Part shown: positions 8,704 to 16,290 of the stretch, in pieces | Layout of the letters: every line of letters begins with the position of its first letter | Position numbering within the stretch: position 1 is the first letter of the stretch | The notes under the pieces: generated by a model | What the model was told of the DNA's origin: nothing | Databases searched by the model: none | The model's input: the letters and a program-made list of their open reading frames with translations, nothing else | Made by a program: the position numbers and the translations under genes | Assembly (NCBI GenBank): GCA_946479905.1 | Contig: CAMLIA010000077.1 | Coordinates: 1 to 17,472, forward strand | Origin: an uncultured Frankiales bacterium | GTDB lineage: Bacteria > Actinomycetota > Actinomycetes > Mycobacteriales > SCTD01 | DNA length: 17,472 bases | Reading direction: 5' to 3'

Positions 8704-9770
8704 GCACCCGTCGCCGGGCCGGGATCGCCGGCGCCGTCGCCGGTGCGGTCGCGCTGGGTGCCGCGGCCGGGCTCGCTGCCGAGCGGTACGCCATCGGTCG
8801 GGTCCGGCTCGTCCCTGACCCGGACCGCGACGAGCCCTTCTTCCGGCTGCCTGCCGACCGGGTGCGGCGGGTGGTCGCCGACGACGGCGTCCCGCTGCAC
8901 GTCGAGGAGGTCGGCCCCGAGCACGCACCGGTCACGGTCGTCTTCTGCCACGGCTACACCCAGCAGCTCGCGGTGTGGCACTACCAGCGGCTCGCGCTGG
9001 CGGAGGAGGGCGTCGGCAAGCTGGTCTTCTGGGACCAGCGCTCGCACGGCAAGAGCGGCCGCAGCGCCCCGGAGCGGACCACCATCGACCAGCTGGGTCG
9101 AGACCTGCACGCGGTGCTGACGGCCTGCGCGCCGACCGGCCGGGTGGTCCTCGTCGGGCACTCGATGGGCGGCATGACGATCATGGCGCTGGCTGAGCAG
9201 TTCCCTGAGCTGTTCGGCCCGAGGGTCACGGGCGTCGCCCTGATCGGCACCTCCACCGGCAAGCTCGCGTCGGTGACCTTCGGGCTGCCGGCGGCGATGC
9301 AGCACGTCACGGGCCGGGTGCTGCCCTACCTCACCCGCGGGATGCGCGGGCGGCCGCAGCTGTTCGAGGGCGGTCGCCGGCTCGGCACCGACCTCGCCTT
9401 CGTCGCCACCCGCCGCGCGGCCTTCGGCCTGGACGACGTCAGCCCGTCGCTGGTGGAGTTCGTCGAGCGGATGACCGCGGAGACGCCCGTCGACGTGATC
9501 GCGGAGTTCTACGACACGTTCATGAGCCACGACAAGCTGGAGGCGCTCGCGGTCCTGCGCGACGTCGAGACACTGGTGCTCGTCGGGAGCAAGGACGCCA
9601 TCACGCCGCTGTCGCACAGCCGCACCATCGCGGCGGCCCTTCCCGACGCGCAGCTGGTCGTGGTGGAGGGCGCCGGGCACATGGTGCAGCTGGAGAAGGC
9701 CGCGCTGGTGACCCTGCACCTGCGTGCCCTCGTCCGCCGGGCCTCGAGGTCGGCTGCCCGTGCTGGCTGA
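8700..9770 (+). CDS. Alpha/beta-hydrolase with N-terminal membrane segment
   Basis: A 356-residue alpha/beta-hydrolase fold protein of unknown substrate. The nucleophile elbow GHSMGG places Ser155; Asp299 (SKDAITP) and His327 (GAGHMVQ) complete the triad; HGYT at 84-87 is the oxyanion-hole segment. Residues about 7-28 are Ala/Gly-rich and hydrophobic after three arginines, suggesting a membrane anchor or a signal peptide. A helical lid is likely between about 190 and 270. ATG at 8700 overlaps the alr stop as ATGA. In many actinobacteria a hydrolase of this kind sits between alr and tsaE, so the position is conserved although the role is unproven. It could be an esterase, lipase-like or epoxide-hydrolase-like enzyme; the sequence does not decide. 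Confidence 0.92.
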   Translation: MSTRRRAGIAGAVAGAVALGAAAGLAAERYAIGRVRLVPDPDRDEPFFRLPADRVRRVVADDGVPLHVEEVGPEHAPVTVVFCHGYTQQLAVWHYQRLALAEEGVGKLVFWDQRSHGKSGRSAPERTTIDQLGRDLHAVLTACAPTGRVVLVGHSMGGMTIMALAEQFPELFGPRVTGVALIGTSTGKLASVTFGLPAAMQHVTGRVLPYLTRGMRGRPQLFEGGRRLGTDLAFVATRRAAFGLDDVSPSLVEFVERMTAETPVDVIAEFYDTFMSHDKLEALAVLRDVETLVLVGSKDAITPLSHSRTIAAALPDAQLVVVEGAGHMVQLEKAALVTLHLRALVRRASRSAARAG

Positions 9771-10299
9771 GGCGATCCGCGCCTGCACCCGGTGCCCGGA
9801 GCTGGCGAGCACCCGCACCACGGTGGTCGTCGGGAGCGGACCGGTGGACGCCCGGCTGGTCGTCGTGGGCGAGGCGCCGGGTGCGGCGGAGGACGCGAGC
9901 GGTACGCCGTTCGTCGGTCGCAGCGGTCAGCTGCTCGACCGGTTGCTCGCGGAAGCGGGCCTGCCCCGGGAGCGGGTCGCGGTCCTCAACACGGTCAAGT
10001 GCCGGCCGCCGGGAAACCGGGTCCCCAGCCGGATCGAGACCGCCAACTGCCGGCCGTGGACGGTCCAGCAGCTCGACGAGCTGTCGCCCGCGCTGGTGGT
10101 CGCGCTCGGCCTGTCGGCCACCAGCTGGTTCCTCGGCAGGACCCCCCTGGGCCCGGTGCGCGGCACGGTGCACGAGGTGGACGGCCGGCGGGTGCTGCCT
10201 ACGTACCACCCGGCGGCGGCGCTGCGAGGCGGGCCACAGGGCGAGGCGATGACCCGGCTGCGTGAGGACCTCGCGCTCGCGGTGAGACTGGTGGCGTGA
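9760..10299 (+). CDS. Uracil-DNA glycosylase, Fe-S family (family 4-like)
   Basis: A 179-residue enzyme excising uracil from DNA, starting base-excision repair of deaminated cytosine. Four cysteines positioned as 4Fe-4S ligands are seen: Cys9 and Cys12 (CTRC), Cys81 (NTVKCRPPGNR) and Cys97 (ANCRPW). Motif 1 is GEAPGAAED (37-45) and motif 2 is YHPAA (His150), as in family 4 UDGs. I chose GTG at 9760, giving MLAEAIRACTRC with the first Cys at 9, as is usual in the family, and with GAGG at 9746-9749. A GTG at 9724 would add 12 residues and overlap the hydrolase by 47 bases. With the chosen start the overlap is 11 bases. Its stop overlaps the tsaE start (GTGA). Confidence 0.93.
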   Translation: MLAEAIRACTRCPELASTRTTVVVGSGPVDARLVVVGEAPGAAEDASGTPFVGRSGQLLDRLLAEAGLPRERVAVLNTVKCRPPGNRVPSRIETANCRPWTVQQLDELSPALVVALGLSATSWFLGRTPLGPVRGTVHEVDGRRVLPTYHPAAALRGGPQGEAMTRLREDLALAVRLVA

Positions 10300-10751
10300 G
10301 GCTCGCGACCGTCGAGGACACCCGGGCGCTCGGCAGGCGACTGGCCGAGCGGTTGCGGCCGGGTGACCTCGTCGTGCTGTCCGGCCCGCTCGGCGCGGGC
10401 AAGACCGCGCTCACCCAAGGGATCGGGGAGGGGCTCGGCGTCACCGGCCGCGTGACCAGCCCGACGTTCGTCATCGCCCGGGTGCACCAGGGGCCGACGC
10501 CGATGGTGCACGTCGACGCGTACCGGCTGCGCGACTCCGGACCGGTTGCCCTCGACGACCTCGACCTCGACGAGGACATCGCCTCGTCGGTGGTGGTCGT
10601 GGAGTGGGGGGAGGGCCTGGTCGAGCAGCTCTCGGACAGCCACCTCGAGGTCCGTCTCGAGCGGCACGACGACGACAGCCGCACCGCCACCATCGTGGCG
10701 GTCGGCCCCCGCTGGGCGGGTGCGGATGATTGGATCGCGTCATGTCCCTGA
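10296..10751 (+). CDS. tsaE: tRNA t6A biosynthesis ATPase TsaE
   Basis: A 151-residue P-loop ATPase that powers the TsaB-TsaD-TsaE complex adding threonylcarbamoyl to A37 of ANN-decoding tRNAs. The Walker A GPLGAGKT is at 30-37. SPTFVIARVH and VHVDAYRL (the family SPTF and H-x-DxYRL motifs) and VVVEWGEG (family xEWxE/G) follow in the expected order. Length matches the family. The GTG start overlaps the upstream UDG stop (GTGA). Its final 10 bases overlap the start of the ligase gene. TsaB lies about 1.5 kb downstream rather than adjacent; TsaD is not in the window. Confidence 0.97.
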   Translation: MRLATVEDTRALGRRLAERLRPGDLVVLSGPLGAGKTALTQGIGEGLGVTGRVTSPTFVIARVHQGPTPMVHVDAYRLRDSGPVALDDLDLDEDIASSVVVVEWGEGLVEQLSDSHLEVRLERHDDDSRTATIVAVGPRWAGADDWIASCP

Positions 10752-12262
10752 CGGTCGCCAGCATCCTCGCCGAGTCCGCCGTGCGCTTCCCCGACAACGA
10801 CGCGGTGGTGCTGGGGGACCTGCGCCTGACGTACGCGCAGCTGTGGGCGCACACGCTGCAGTACTCCGCGGTGCTGCGCGAGCACGGCGTCCGACCGGGC
10901 GACAAGGTCGCGCTGCTGCTGCCGAACACCCCGCACTTCCCCCTCGCCTACTTCGGGACGCTCGCGCTCGGCGGCGTCGCGGTCCCTGTCCACGCGCTGC
11001 TGAAGGCCGAGGAGATCGAGTACGTCCTGTCCGACTCCGGCGCGAAGGTGCTGGTGTGCGCCGCACCCCTGCTCGGCGAGGGAGCCAAGGGTGCCGAGCT
11101 CGCCGGCGTGCCCGTCCTCGCCGTGATGGACGGCGGCGACGCCACCATCGAGCGGATCGACACCCTGGCGCTGTCGGCGACACCGATCGAGGCCCTGGTG
11201 CCGCGCGAGCCCGACGACACCGCCGTGATCCTCTACACCAGCGGCACCACCGGCAAGCCGAAGGGCGCTGAGCTCACGCACCTCAACGTGACGATGAACG
11301 TCATGGTGTCGGCCCAGCACAGCTTCGACATCTCCGAGGCGGACACCGTCCTCGGCTGCCTGCCGCTGTTCCACACCTTCGGCCAGACCTGCTGCATGAA
11401 CACCGCGTTCTACGTCGGCGCGACCGTCGTGCTGCTGCCGCGCTTCGACGGGGCGGCGGCGCTGCAGCTGCTCGTGGACGAGAAGTGCACCATCTTCATG
11501 GGTGTCCCCACGATGTACATCGGCCTGCTGGAGGCGTCCAAGACCTCGGAGCTCCGGCCGCAGCTGAAGGTCGCGCTGTCCGGTGGCGCCGCGCTTCCCC
11601 TTGCGGTGCTGGAGAAGTTCGACGAGGTCTTCGGGACGAAGGTGTTCGAGGGCTACGGCCTCACGGAGACGTCGCCGGTCGCGACCTTCAACCAGCGCGG
11701 CTTCGCGCCGAAGCCCGGCACCGTGGGCAAGGCGATCTGGGGTGTCGAGGTCGAGGTCGCGAAGGCCGAGGTCGACGACGCGATCGAGCTGCTGCCGACG
11801 GGCGAGCTCGGCGAGATCGTGGTGCGGGGCCACAACATCTTCAAGGGGTACCTGAACAAGCCGGAGGCGACGGCTGCGGCCATCGTCGACGGGTGGTTCC
11901 GCACCGGCGACCTCGGCACCAAGGACGCCGACGGCTACGTCACCATCGTCGACCGCAAGAAGGACATGGTCATCCGCGGCGGGTACAACGTCTACCCGCG
12001 CGACGTCGAGGAGGTCCTGCTCCGGCACCCCGCGGTCGGCCAGGTCGCGGTCATCGGCATCCCCGACGACCAGTACGGCGAGGAGGTCTGTGCCGTCGTC
12101 GTGCTCGACGGGTCGGCGACCGAGGAGGAGATCATCGCCTTCGGCAAGGAGCACCTGGCGGCGTACAAGTACCCCCGCAAGGTGATCTTCGCCGACGCGC
12201 TGCCGCTCGGCCCCTCCGGGAAGGTGCTGAAGCGCGAGCTGGTCGCGCAGCACCGCGGCTAG
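10742..12262 (+). CDS. AMP-forming acyl-CoA synthetase / long-chain fatty-acid--CoA ligase-like
   Basis: A 506-residue member of the acyl-activating (ANL) superfamily: ATP plus a carboxylic acid gives an acyl-adenylate, then normally a CoA thioester. All core motifs are intact: YTSGTTGKPKG (165-175), YGLTETSP, GWFRTGDLG, DRKKDMVIRGGYNVYP, and the C-terminal catalytic Lys494 in GPSGKVLKREL. The length suits medium- or long-chain FadD-type enzymes, but the acyl substrate cannot be read from sequence. ATG at 10742 begins the usual N-terminal region (SLTVASILAESAVRFPDN) and overlaps tsaE by 10 bases; a TTG at 10730 would add four residues. No strong Shine-Dalgarno is seen. It interrupts the tsaE-tsaB pair. 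Its stop TAG is part of a putative -10 box for tsaB. Confidence 0.93.
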   Translation: MSLTVASILAESAVRFPDNDAVVLGDLRLTYAQLWAHTLQYSAVLREHGVRPGDKVALLLPNTPHFPLAYFGTLALGGVAVPVHALLKAEEIEYVLSDSGAKVLVCAAPLLGEGAKGAELAGVPVLAVMDGGDATIERIDTLALSATPIEALVPREPDDTAVILYTSGTTGKPKGAELTHLNVTMNVMVSAQHSFDISEADTVLGCLPLFHTFGQTCCMNTAFYVGATVVLLPRFDGAAALQLLVDEKCTIFMGVPTMYIGLLEASKTSELRPQLKVALSGGAALPLAVLEKFDEVFGTKVFEGYGLTETSPVATFNQRGFAPKPGTVGKAIWGVEVEVAKAEVDDAIELLPTGELGEIVVRGHNIFKGYLNKPEATAAAIVDGWFRTGDLGTKDADGYVTIVDRKKDMVIRGGYNVYPRDVEEVLLRHPAVGQVAVIGIPDDQYGEEVCAVVVLDGSATEEEIIAFGKEHLAAYKYPRKVIFADALPLGPSGKVLKRELVAQHRG

Positions 12263-12265
12263 CCT
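12260..12265 (+). promoter_or_regulatory. Putative -10 box of a leaderless tsaB transcript
   Basis: TAGCCT, identical to the box before glmS, lies 7 bases before the GTG at 12273. Its first three bases are the stop codon of the ligase gene. The gap CTGGAGC also contains GGAG, but it is only 1 base from the start codon, too close for a normal Shine-Dalgarno, so leaderless initiation is the better reading. No convincing -35. Confidence 0.45.
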
Positions 12266-12272
12266 CTGGAGC

Positions 12273-12848
12273 GTGCTCTCCCTCGTCGTCGACACCTCGA
12301 CGCCCGCGGTCACGGCGGGCCTGGTGCGCGACGGCGTCGTCGTCGCGGAGCAGGTCGTCGTCGACGCCCGGCGGCACGGTGAGCTGCTCTCGGTCAACAT
12401 GGCGGCGGTCCTCGCGCACGGCGTCCCCGACGAGGTCGTCGTCGGCGTCGGTCCGGGACCGTTCACCGGGCTGCGGGTCGGCATCGTCTCGGCCGCGGCC
12501 TACGCCGACGCCCTCGGCCTGCCGGTGCGGGGGGTGTGCTCGCTGGAGGGGATGCGCGCGCCGTCGACCGCCGTGGTGACCGACGCCCGCCGCAAGGAGG
12601 TCTACTGGGCCGTGTACGACGACAGCGGCGCCCGCGTCCACGGCCCCGACGTCGGGAAGCCGGCCGACGTGCTCCCGCTGCTGACCGTGCCGCGGATCGT
12701 CGGCGACGGCGCGCAGCTCTACGGCTTCGCCACCGACGACGAGCCGCGCTACCCGTCGGTGGCCCTGCTCGCCACCTCGGACGAGGCACTGCCGCTCACT
12801 CCGCTCTACCTCCGCCGTCCCGACGCGAAGGAGATGGCCGCGCGGTGA
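12273..12848 (+). CDS. tsaB: tRNA t6A biosynthesis protein TsaB
   Basis: A 191-residue ASKHA-fold scaffold protein (pseudo-enzyme homologue of TsaD) that dimerises with TsaD in t6A synthesis. The family signature GPGPFTGLRVG is at 60-70. The N-terminal LVVDTSTPAVTAGL strand, TDARRKEVYW and the C-terminal PLYLRRPDAKE are all typical of bacterial TsaB. Length is slightly short but complete. GTG at 12273 is required by the N-terminal DTST motif. Its stop overlaps the next start (GTGA at 12845-12848). TsaB needs TsaD, which must be encoded elsewhere in the genome. Confidence 0.96.
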   Translation: MLSLVVDTSTPAVTAGLVRDGVVVAEQVVVDARRHGELLSVNMAAVLAHGVPDEVVVGVGPGPFTGLRVGIVSAAAYADALGLPVRGVCSLEGMRAPSTAVVTDARRKEVYWAVYDDSGARVHGPDVGKPADVLPLLTVPRIVGDGAQLYGFATDDEPRYPSVALLATSDEALPLTPLYLRRPDAKEMAAR

Positions 12849-13375
12849 GGCTGTGGCTCGACGCCTTCCCGCGCGACTGGGACGCCGCGCTCGAGGCCAC
12901 TGTCCGCGGCCGGGTCCCGACCGTCGTCTACTACCCCGGTGCGCGGCGCGACGGCGGGTCGGACGGGACGTGGCTGCGCATCACGCCTGCCACGGGTGAG
13001 CCGTGGACCGGCGTCTTCGCCTCCGACAACCACCCGGGCTGGCTCAACCTCGTGGCGTCCTGGCCCGATCCCCGCCGGCTGTTCGTGGCCGCCGGCGGAG
13101 CGCCGTACCTCGTGTCGGCGTCCGACCCCGACGACTGGACCCAGCTGGACAGCGCCGCCCGCGGCTTCGAGCCGGTGGGTGGCCTGGCGCTGCTCAGGGA
13201 GCCGACGCACCTCGCGGCGTTCGACGCCGACGGGCTGGCCTGGGAGAGCGACGACATCACCGGCGCCGAGTGGCTCGGTGTTCTCGACGACGAGGTGCAC
13301 CTGCGTACCGCGGACACGCTGATCCGCGTCTCGCTGCGGCACGGCCGGACCGTGCGCGAGCCGCTGTCGTGGTGA
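12845..13375 (+). CDS. Unrecognised Trp-rich protein between tsaB and rimI
   Basis: A 176-residue protein that I do not recognise. GTG at 12845 overlaps the tsaB stop (GTGA), and its TGA overlaps the rimI start in the same way (13372-13375), so it is almost certainly translated as part of this operon. Codon use and G+C match its neighbours. It has ten tryptophans, no cysteine, no predicted signal peptide or membrane helix, and alternates short hydrophobic beta-like strands with turns such as DPDDW, FDADGLAWESDD and LDDEVHLRTADT. This suggests a compact all-beta fold, perhaps a few propeller-like blades. Strands of the type 'xxLFVAAGGAPYLVS' recur with modest similarity. No catalytic motif is apparent. 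The setting suggests a link to t6A or RimI function, but this is only inference. Confidence 0.82.
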   Translation: MRLWLDAFPRDWDAALEATVRGRVPTVVYYPGARRDGGSDGTWLRITPATGEPWTGVFASDNHPGWLNLVASWPDPRRLFVAAGGAPYLVSASDPDDWTQLDSAARGFEPVGGLALLREPTHLAAFDADGLAWESDDITGAEWLGVLDDEVHLRTADTLIRVSLRHGRTVREPLSW

Positions 13376-13824
13376 GGCTGGAGCGGTTCCGCTGGTGGCA
13401 CATCGACGACGTGCTGCCCCTCGAGCGCAGCCTGTTCCCACCCGAGCCGTGGACCGCGCACCACTTCTGGTCCGAGCTCGGGCAGACGGGCACCCGGCAC
13501 TACGTGGTGGCGGTCGACGAGGGCTCCGTCGTCGGGTACGCCGGGCTGTGCGACTACCCCGACGAGGCGTTCGTGCAGACGATGGCGGTCGCGCGCTCCC
13601 ACCAGCGGCAGGGGCTCGGGGCGCTGCTGCTCGAGGAGCTGCTCGCGGAGGCCGCCCGCCGGCGGCAGCCCCGCGTCCTGCTGGAGGTCCGTGCCGACAA
13701 CGCACCTGCCCAGCGCCTCTACGAGCGGTACGGGTTCGGGCGGACGGGCGTGCGCCGCGGCTACTACCCGGGCGGCGTCGACGCGTGGGTGATGACCCGT
13801 TCTGCTGGAGGCGGAGAGAATTAG
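13372..13824 (+). CDS. rimI: Ribosomal-protein-alanine / N-terminal acetyltransferase RimI
   Basis: A 150-residue GNAT enzyme that acetylates protein N-termini (ribosomal protein S18 in E. coli). The acetyl-CoA pyrophosphate-binding motif is QRQGLG at 78-83. LLEVRADNAPAQRLYERYGF (103-122) with Glu105, and GVRRGYY (126-132) at the end, are the RimI hallmarks. I chose GTG at 13372 because it overlaps the previous stop as GTGA; GTG at 13369 would add one Val. The TAG stop (13822-13824) lies inside the left arm of the CIRCE operator. In related genomes rimI is followed, or fused, to tsaD; here the groES control region follows immediately. An alternative name would be a generic GNAT acetyltransferase, but the motif set and the tsaB context favour RimI. 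Confidence 0.93.
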   Translation: MRLERFRWWHIDDVLPLERSLFPPEPWTAHHFWSELGQTGTRHYVVAVDEGSVVGYAGLCDYPDEAFVQTMAVARSHQRQGLGALLLEELLAEAARRRQPRVLLEVRADNAPAQRLYERYGFGRTGVRRGYYPGGVDAWVMTRSAGGGEN

Positions 13825-13846
13825 CACTCGGCCTCTTGAGTGCTAA
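13821..13846 (+). promoter_or_regulatory. CIRCE operator 1 (HrcA site), 8-base spacer
   Basis: The perfect inverted repeat TTAGCACTC / GAGTGCTAA (arms 13821-13829 and 13838-13846) is the consensus HrcA-binding CIRCE element. The spacer is 8 bases, one less than the canonical 9. It sits 98 bases before the groES start and covers the putative -35. The left arm includes the rimI stop codon. Confidence 0.9.
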
Positions 13847-13855
13847 GCACTCGAG
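13835..13855 (+). promoter_or_regulatory. HAIR-like palindrome (possible HspR site)
   Basis: CTTGAGT-N7-ACTCGAG matches the HspR operator consensus (HAIR, CTTGAGT-N7-ACTCAAG) at 13 of 14 positions. It is centred on the junction of the two CIRCE repeats. Eight of the matches (GAGT and ACTC) are forced by the CIRCE arms, so only five of six flanking positions are independent evidence. Confidence 0.4.
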
Positions 13856-13865
13856 GGGCTAGAGT
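13836..13865 (+). promoter_or_regulatory. Putative groES promoter
   Basis: TTGAGT (13836-13841) and TAGAGT (13860-13865) form a -35/-10 pair with an 18-base spacer. The start point would be near 13872, giving an untranslated leader of about 70 bases. Both boxes lie inside the overlapping operators, so a bound repressor would block polymerase. Confidence 0.55.
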
Positions 13866-13870
13866 GCCAA
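13844..13870 (+). promoter_or_regulatory. CIRCE-type operator 2, canonical 9-base spacer
   Basis: TAAGCACTC-N9-GAGTGCCAA (arms 13844-13852 and 13862-13870) is a second CIRCE-type repeat with the standard spacing. It shares three bases with operator 1. The arms differ from consensus at outer positions, but the core GCACTC/GAGTGC is intact. It covers the putative -10 box and the predicted transcription start region. Confidence 0.75.
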
Positions 13871-13934
13871 CGAGAGCAGCGCACGACCCCCGCGACGGCG
13901 TGCGAGGCGCTCCACCCACCGATAGCCCGTTCCT

Positions 13935-13940
13935 GGAGGA
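13935..13940 (+). promoter_or_regulatory. groES ribosome-binding site
   Basis: GGAGGA lies 4 bases before GTG at 13945 and is the strongest Shine-Dalgarno in the window. It fixes the groES start although an open frame continues upstream. Confidence 0.9.
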
Positions 13941-13944
13941 ACAC

Positions 13945-15953
<2,009 letters not shown>

Positions 15954-15965
15954 CTCGTACGACGG

Positions 15966-15994
15966 AAGGGCCCCCTCGCGAGAGGGGGCCCTTT
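15966..15994 (+). terminator. Rho-independent terminator after groEL
   Basis: Arms AAGGGCCCCCTC (15966-15977) and 15982-15993 pair perfectly over 12 bases around a GCGA loop, followed by TTTCTCGT. It lies between groEL and the convergent minus-strand genes. On the minus strand the stem is preceded by AAAG and followed by CCGTCG, so it is a weaker stop in that direction but may still serve both. Confidence 0.85.
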
Positions 15995-16078
15995 CTCGTG
16001 CTCCACGCCTGGTGATCATTGCCCGGGGCGAGCGCGGCGACCGGGCTCAGGGCGGGCAAAGATCGAGCGAGGGACCGC

Positions 16079-16246
16079 TCAGGTGACGGACAGGACGTCG
16101 GCCACGGGCAGCCGGCGGACCACGACCACACGGGGCCGGCCCATCACGCTGCGGGTCGTGCGGAAGACGTGGTGCGCGCCTTCGACGCGGTGCTCGTCGG
16201 CGAGCACCGTGAGCGTGCCGGTGCGGGTGGTGACGGTGAAGGGCAT
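16079..16246 (-). CDS. Small protein of unknown function (55 residues)
   Basis: A 55-residue open frame beginning MPFTVTTRTGTLTVLADEH and ending LPVADVLSVT. ATG at 16246 has GAGGA about 4 bases upstream on the minus strand. It lies 44 bases after the M15 peptidase stop, on the same strand, and ends about 85 bases before the groEL terminator. It is basic, with no Cys, and reads as a run of beta strands (FTVTT, TLTVLA, HHVFRTT, RVVVVRR). The pattern 'VFR..xVxGRPxxVVVRR' recalls small conserved actinobacterial hypothetical proteins, but I cannot name a family. No function is proposed. Coding bias and the ribosome site make it likely real; the short length leaves doubt. Confidence 0.65.
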   Translation of the reverse strand: MPFTVTTRTGTLTVLADEHRVEGAHHVFRTTRSVMGRPRVVVVRRLPVADVLSVT

Positions 16247-16290
16247 GAGGTCCTCACGACGACGGGAGACTCGACCCTCCGCCGCCGACC

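Noticed and set aside
9724..9759. Earlier GTG start for the uracil-DNA glycosylase
   Set aside because: It adds 12 residues with no family support and enlarges the overlap with the hydrolase; no ribosome site is seen ahead of it.
10730..10741. TTG start four codons ahead of the ligase ATG
   Set aside because: ATG at 10742 fits the family start and the typical short overlap; TTG has no better ribosome site.
13838..13870. The palindromes after rimI as a rho-independent terminator
   Set aside because: The arms match CIRCE rather than a generic GC stem, and there is no T run; operator function explains them.
13840..13944. N-terminal extension of groES by 35 codons
   Set aside because: It would begin inside the operator and promoter; GGAGGA and GTG at 13945 give the standard GroES length.
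15954..16078. A small gene or regulatory RNA in the groEL downstream gap
   Set aside because: Apart from the terminator, the remaining sequence shows no start with a ribosome site and no other strong structure.
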